From Larix kaempferi (lineage: Eukaryota > Streptophyta > Pinopsida > Pinales > Pinaceae), in contig BSBM01000200.1 of assembly GCA_027924585.1 (NCBI GenBank), forward strand, positions 372,001 to 436,000: a stretch of 64,000 nucleotides of DNA. Reading direction: 5' to 3'. The notes beneath the pieces were generated by a model, which made no database searches, was not told the DNA's origin, and saw only the letters and a list, made by a program, of their open reading frames with translations. Positions 63,901 to 64,000 of the stretch are shown piece after piece (positions within the stretch are counted from its first letter, which is position 1; every line of letters begins with the position of its first letter). The translations under genes were made by a program, and so were the position numbers.

Positions 63901-64000
63901 ACAAAGTATGCACATTCTACGTCATAACGACTTTCTATAGTTTGCGCATGCGTTTGGAAATAAGAAAAGCTTACTTCCCCCGTTTTTTAAAATCACAGCT

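Larger units (their letters stand above)
55879..64000 (+). repeat. 173-bp satellite array, block C (runs off the window)
   Basis: This continues blocks A and B in the same orientation, with about 47 monomers to the window end. Its first 3.3 kb are duplicated: ordered markers GGTATACATG, AAATAGAATC and GTGCGGAAATAAG occur at 56243 and after, and again at 59511 and after. A related run occurs near 19.4, 38.0, 40.8 and 41.5 kb. Confidence 0.98.

Overview
The window looks like heterochromatin, probably centromeric or pericentromeric, from a flowering-plant nuclear genome. About 46.5 kb (some 73%) is one tandem satellite with a 173-bp monomer, roughly 269 copies by length. It is broken into three blocks (1-23213, 36494-51653, 55879-64000) by two retroelement insertions. 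No intact host gene, rRNA, tRNA or CRISPR array was found. A plant origin is inferred from the chromovirus-type Ty3/gypsy polyprotein, the initiator-Met-tRNA primer site, the telo-box-like motifs and the satellite format. The species could not be named from sequence alone.

Insertion 1 (23214-36493, 13,280 bp) is a nearly complete Ty3/gypsy LTR retrotransposon on the minus strand. It has two LTRs of about 2.75 kb, 5-bp ATAAA target-site duplications, a primer-binding site matching initiator tRNA-Met, a polypurine tract, and one Gag-Pol frame with zinc knuckle, protease, RT, RNase H and integrase, followed by a chromodomain-like tail (most likely Tekay/Del clade). By eye the LTRs differ at about 15 positions plus one 1-bp indel, so the insertion is young. 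Even so, the coding region carries an in-frame TAG at codon 52 and two frameshifts near the C-terminus. Its leader of about 3.2 kb is unusually long. It contains an AT-rich repeat of about 130 bp and a stretch of about 2.3 kb that reads, in the opposite orientation, like the 5' end of a plant gene (telo-box motifs, splice-like sites, a tiny ATG exon).

Insertion 2 (51654-55878, 4,225 bp) has TG...CA ends and AAATC target-site duplications but no coding capacity and no second LTR. It is best read as a very long solo LTR, packed with several unrelated families of short tandem repeats. A paralogous empty site lies in the next satellite segment (59147-59151), so the insertion is younger than that segmental duplication.

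The satellite has a patchy higher-order structure: a tandem hexamer (1,036 bp), a heptamer (1,211 bp), a tetramer, a dimer, a duplication of about 18-19 monomers around insertion 2, and marker blocks that recur tens of kb apart on both sides of the insertions. Almost every monomer carries a HindIII site, a palindrome containing TTCTAGAA that matches a heat-shock-element core, a TGACGT bZIP-type motif and a CpG-rich segment. The short open frames in the satellite are by-products of its sequence and are not annotated as genes.
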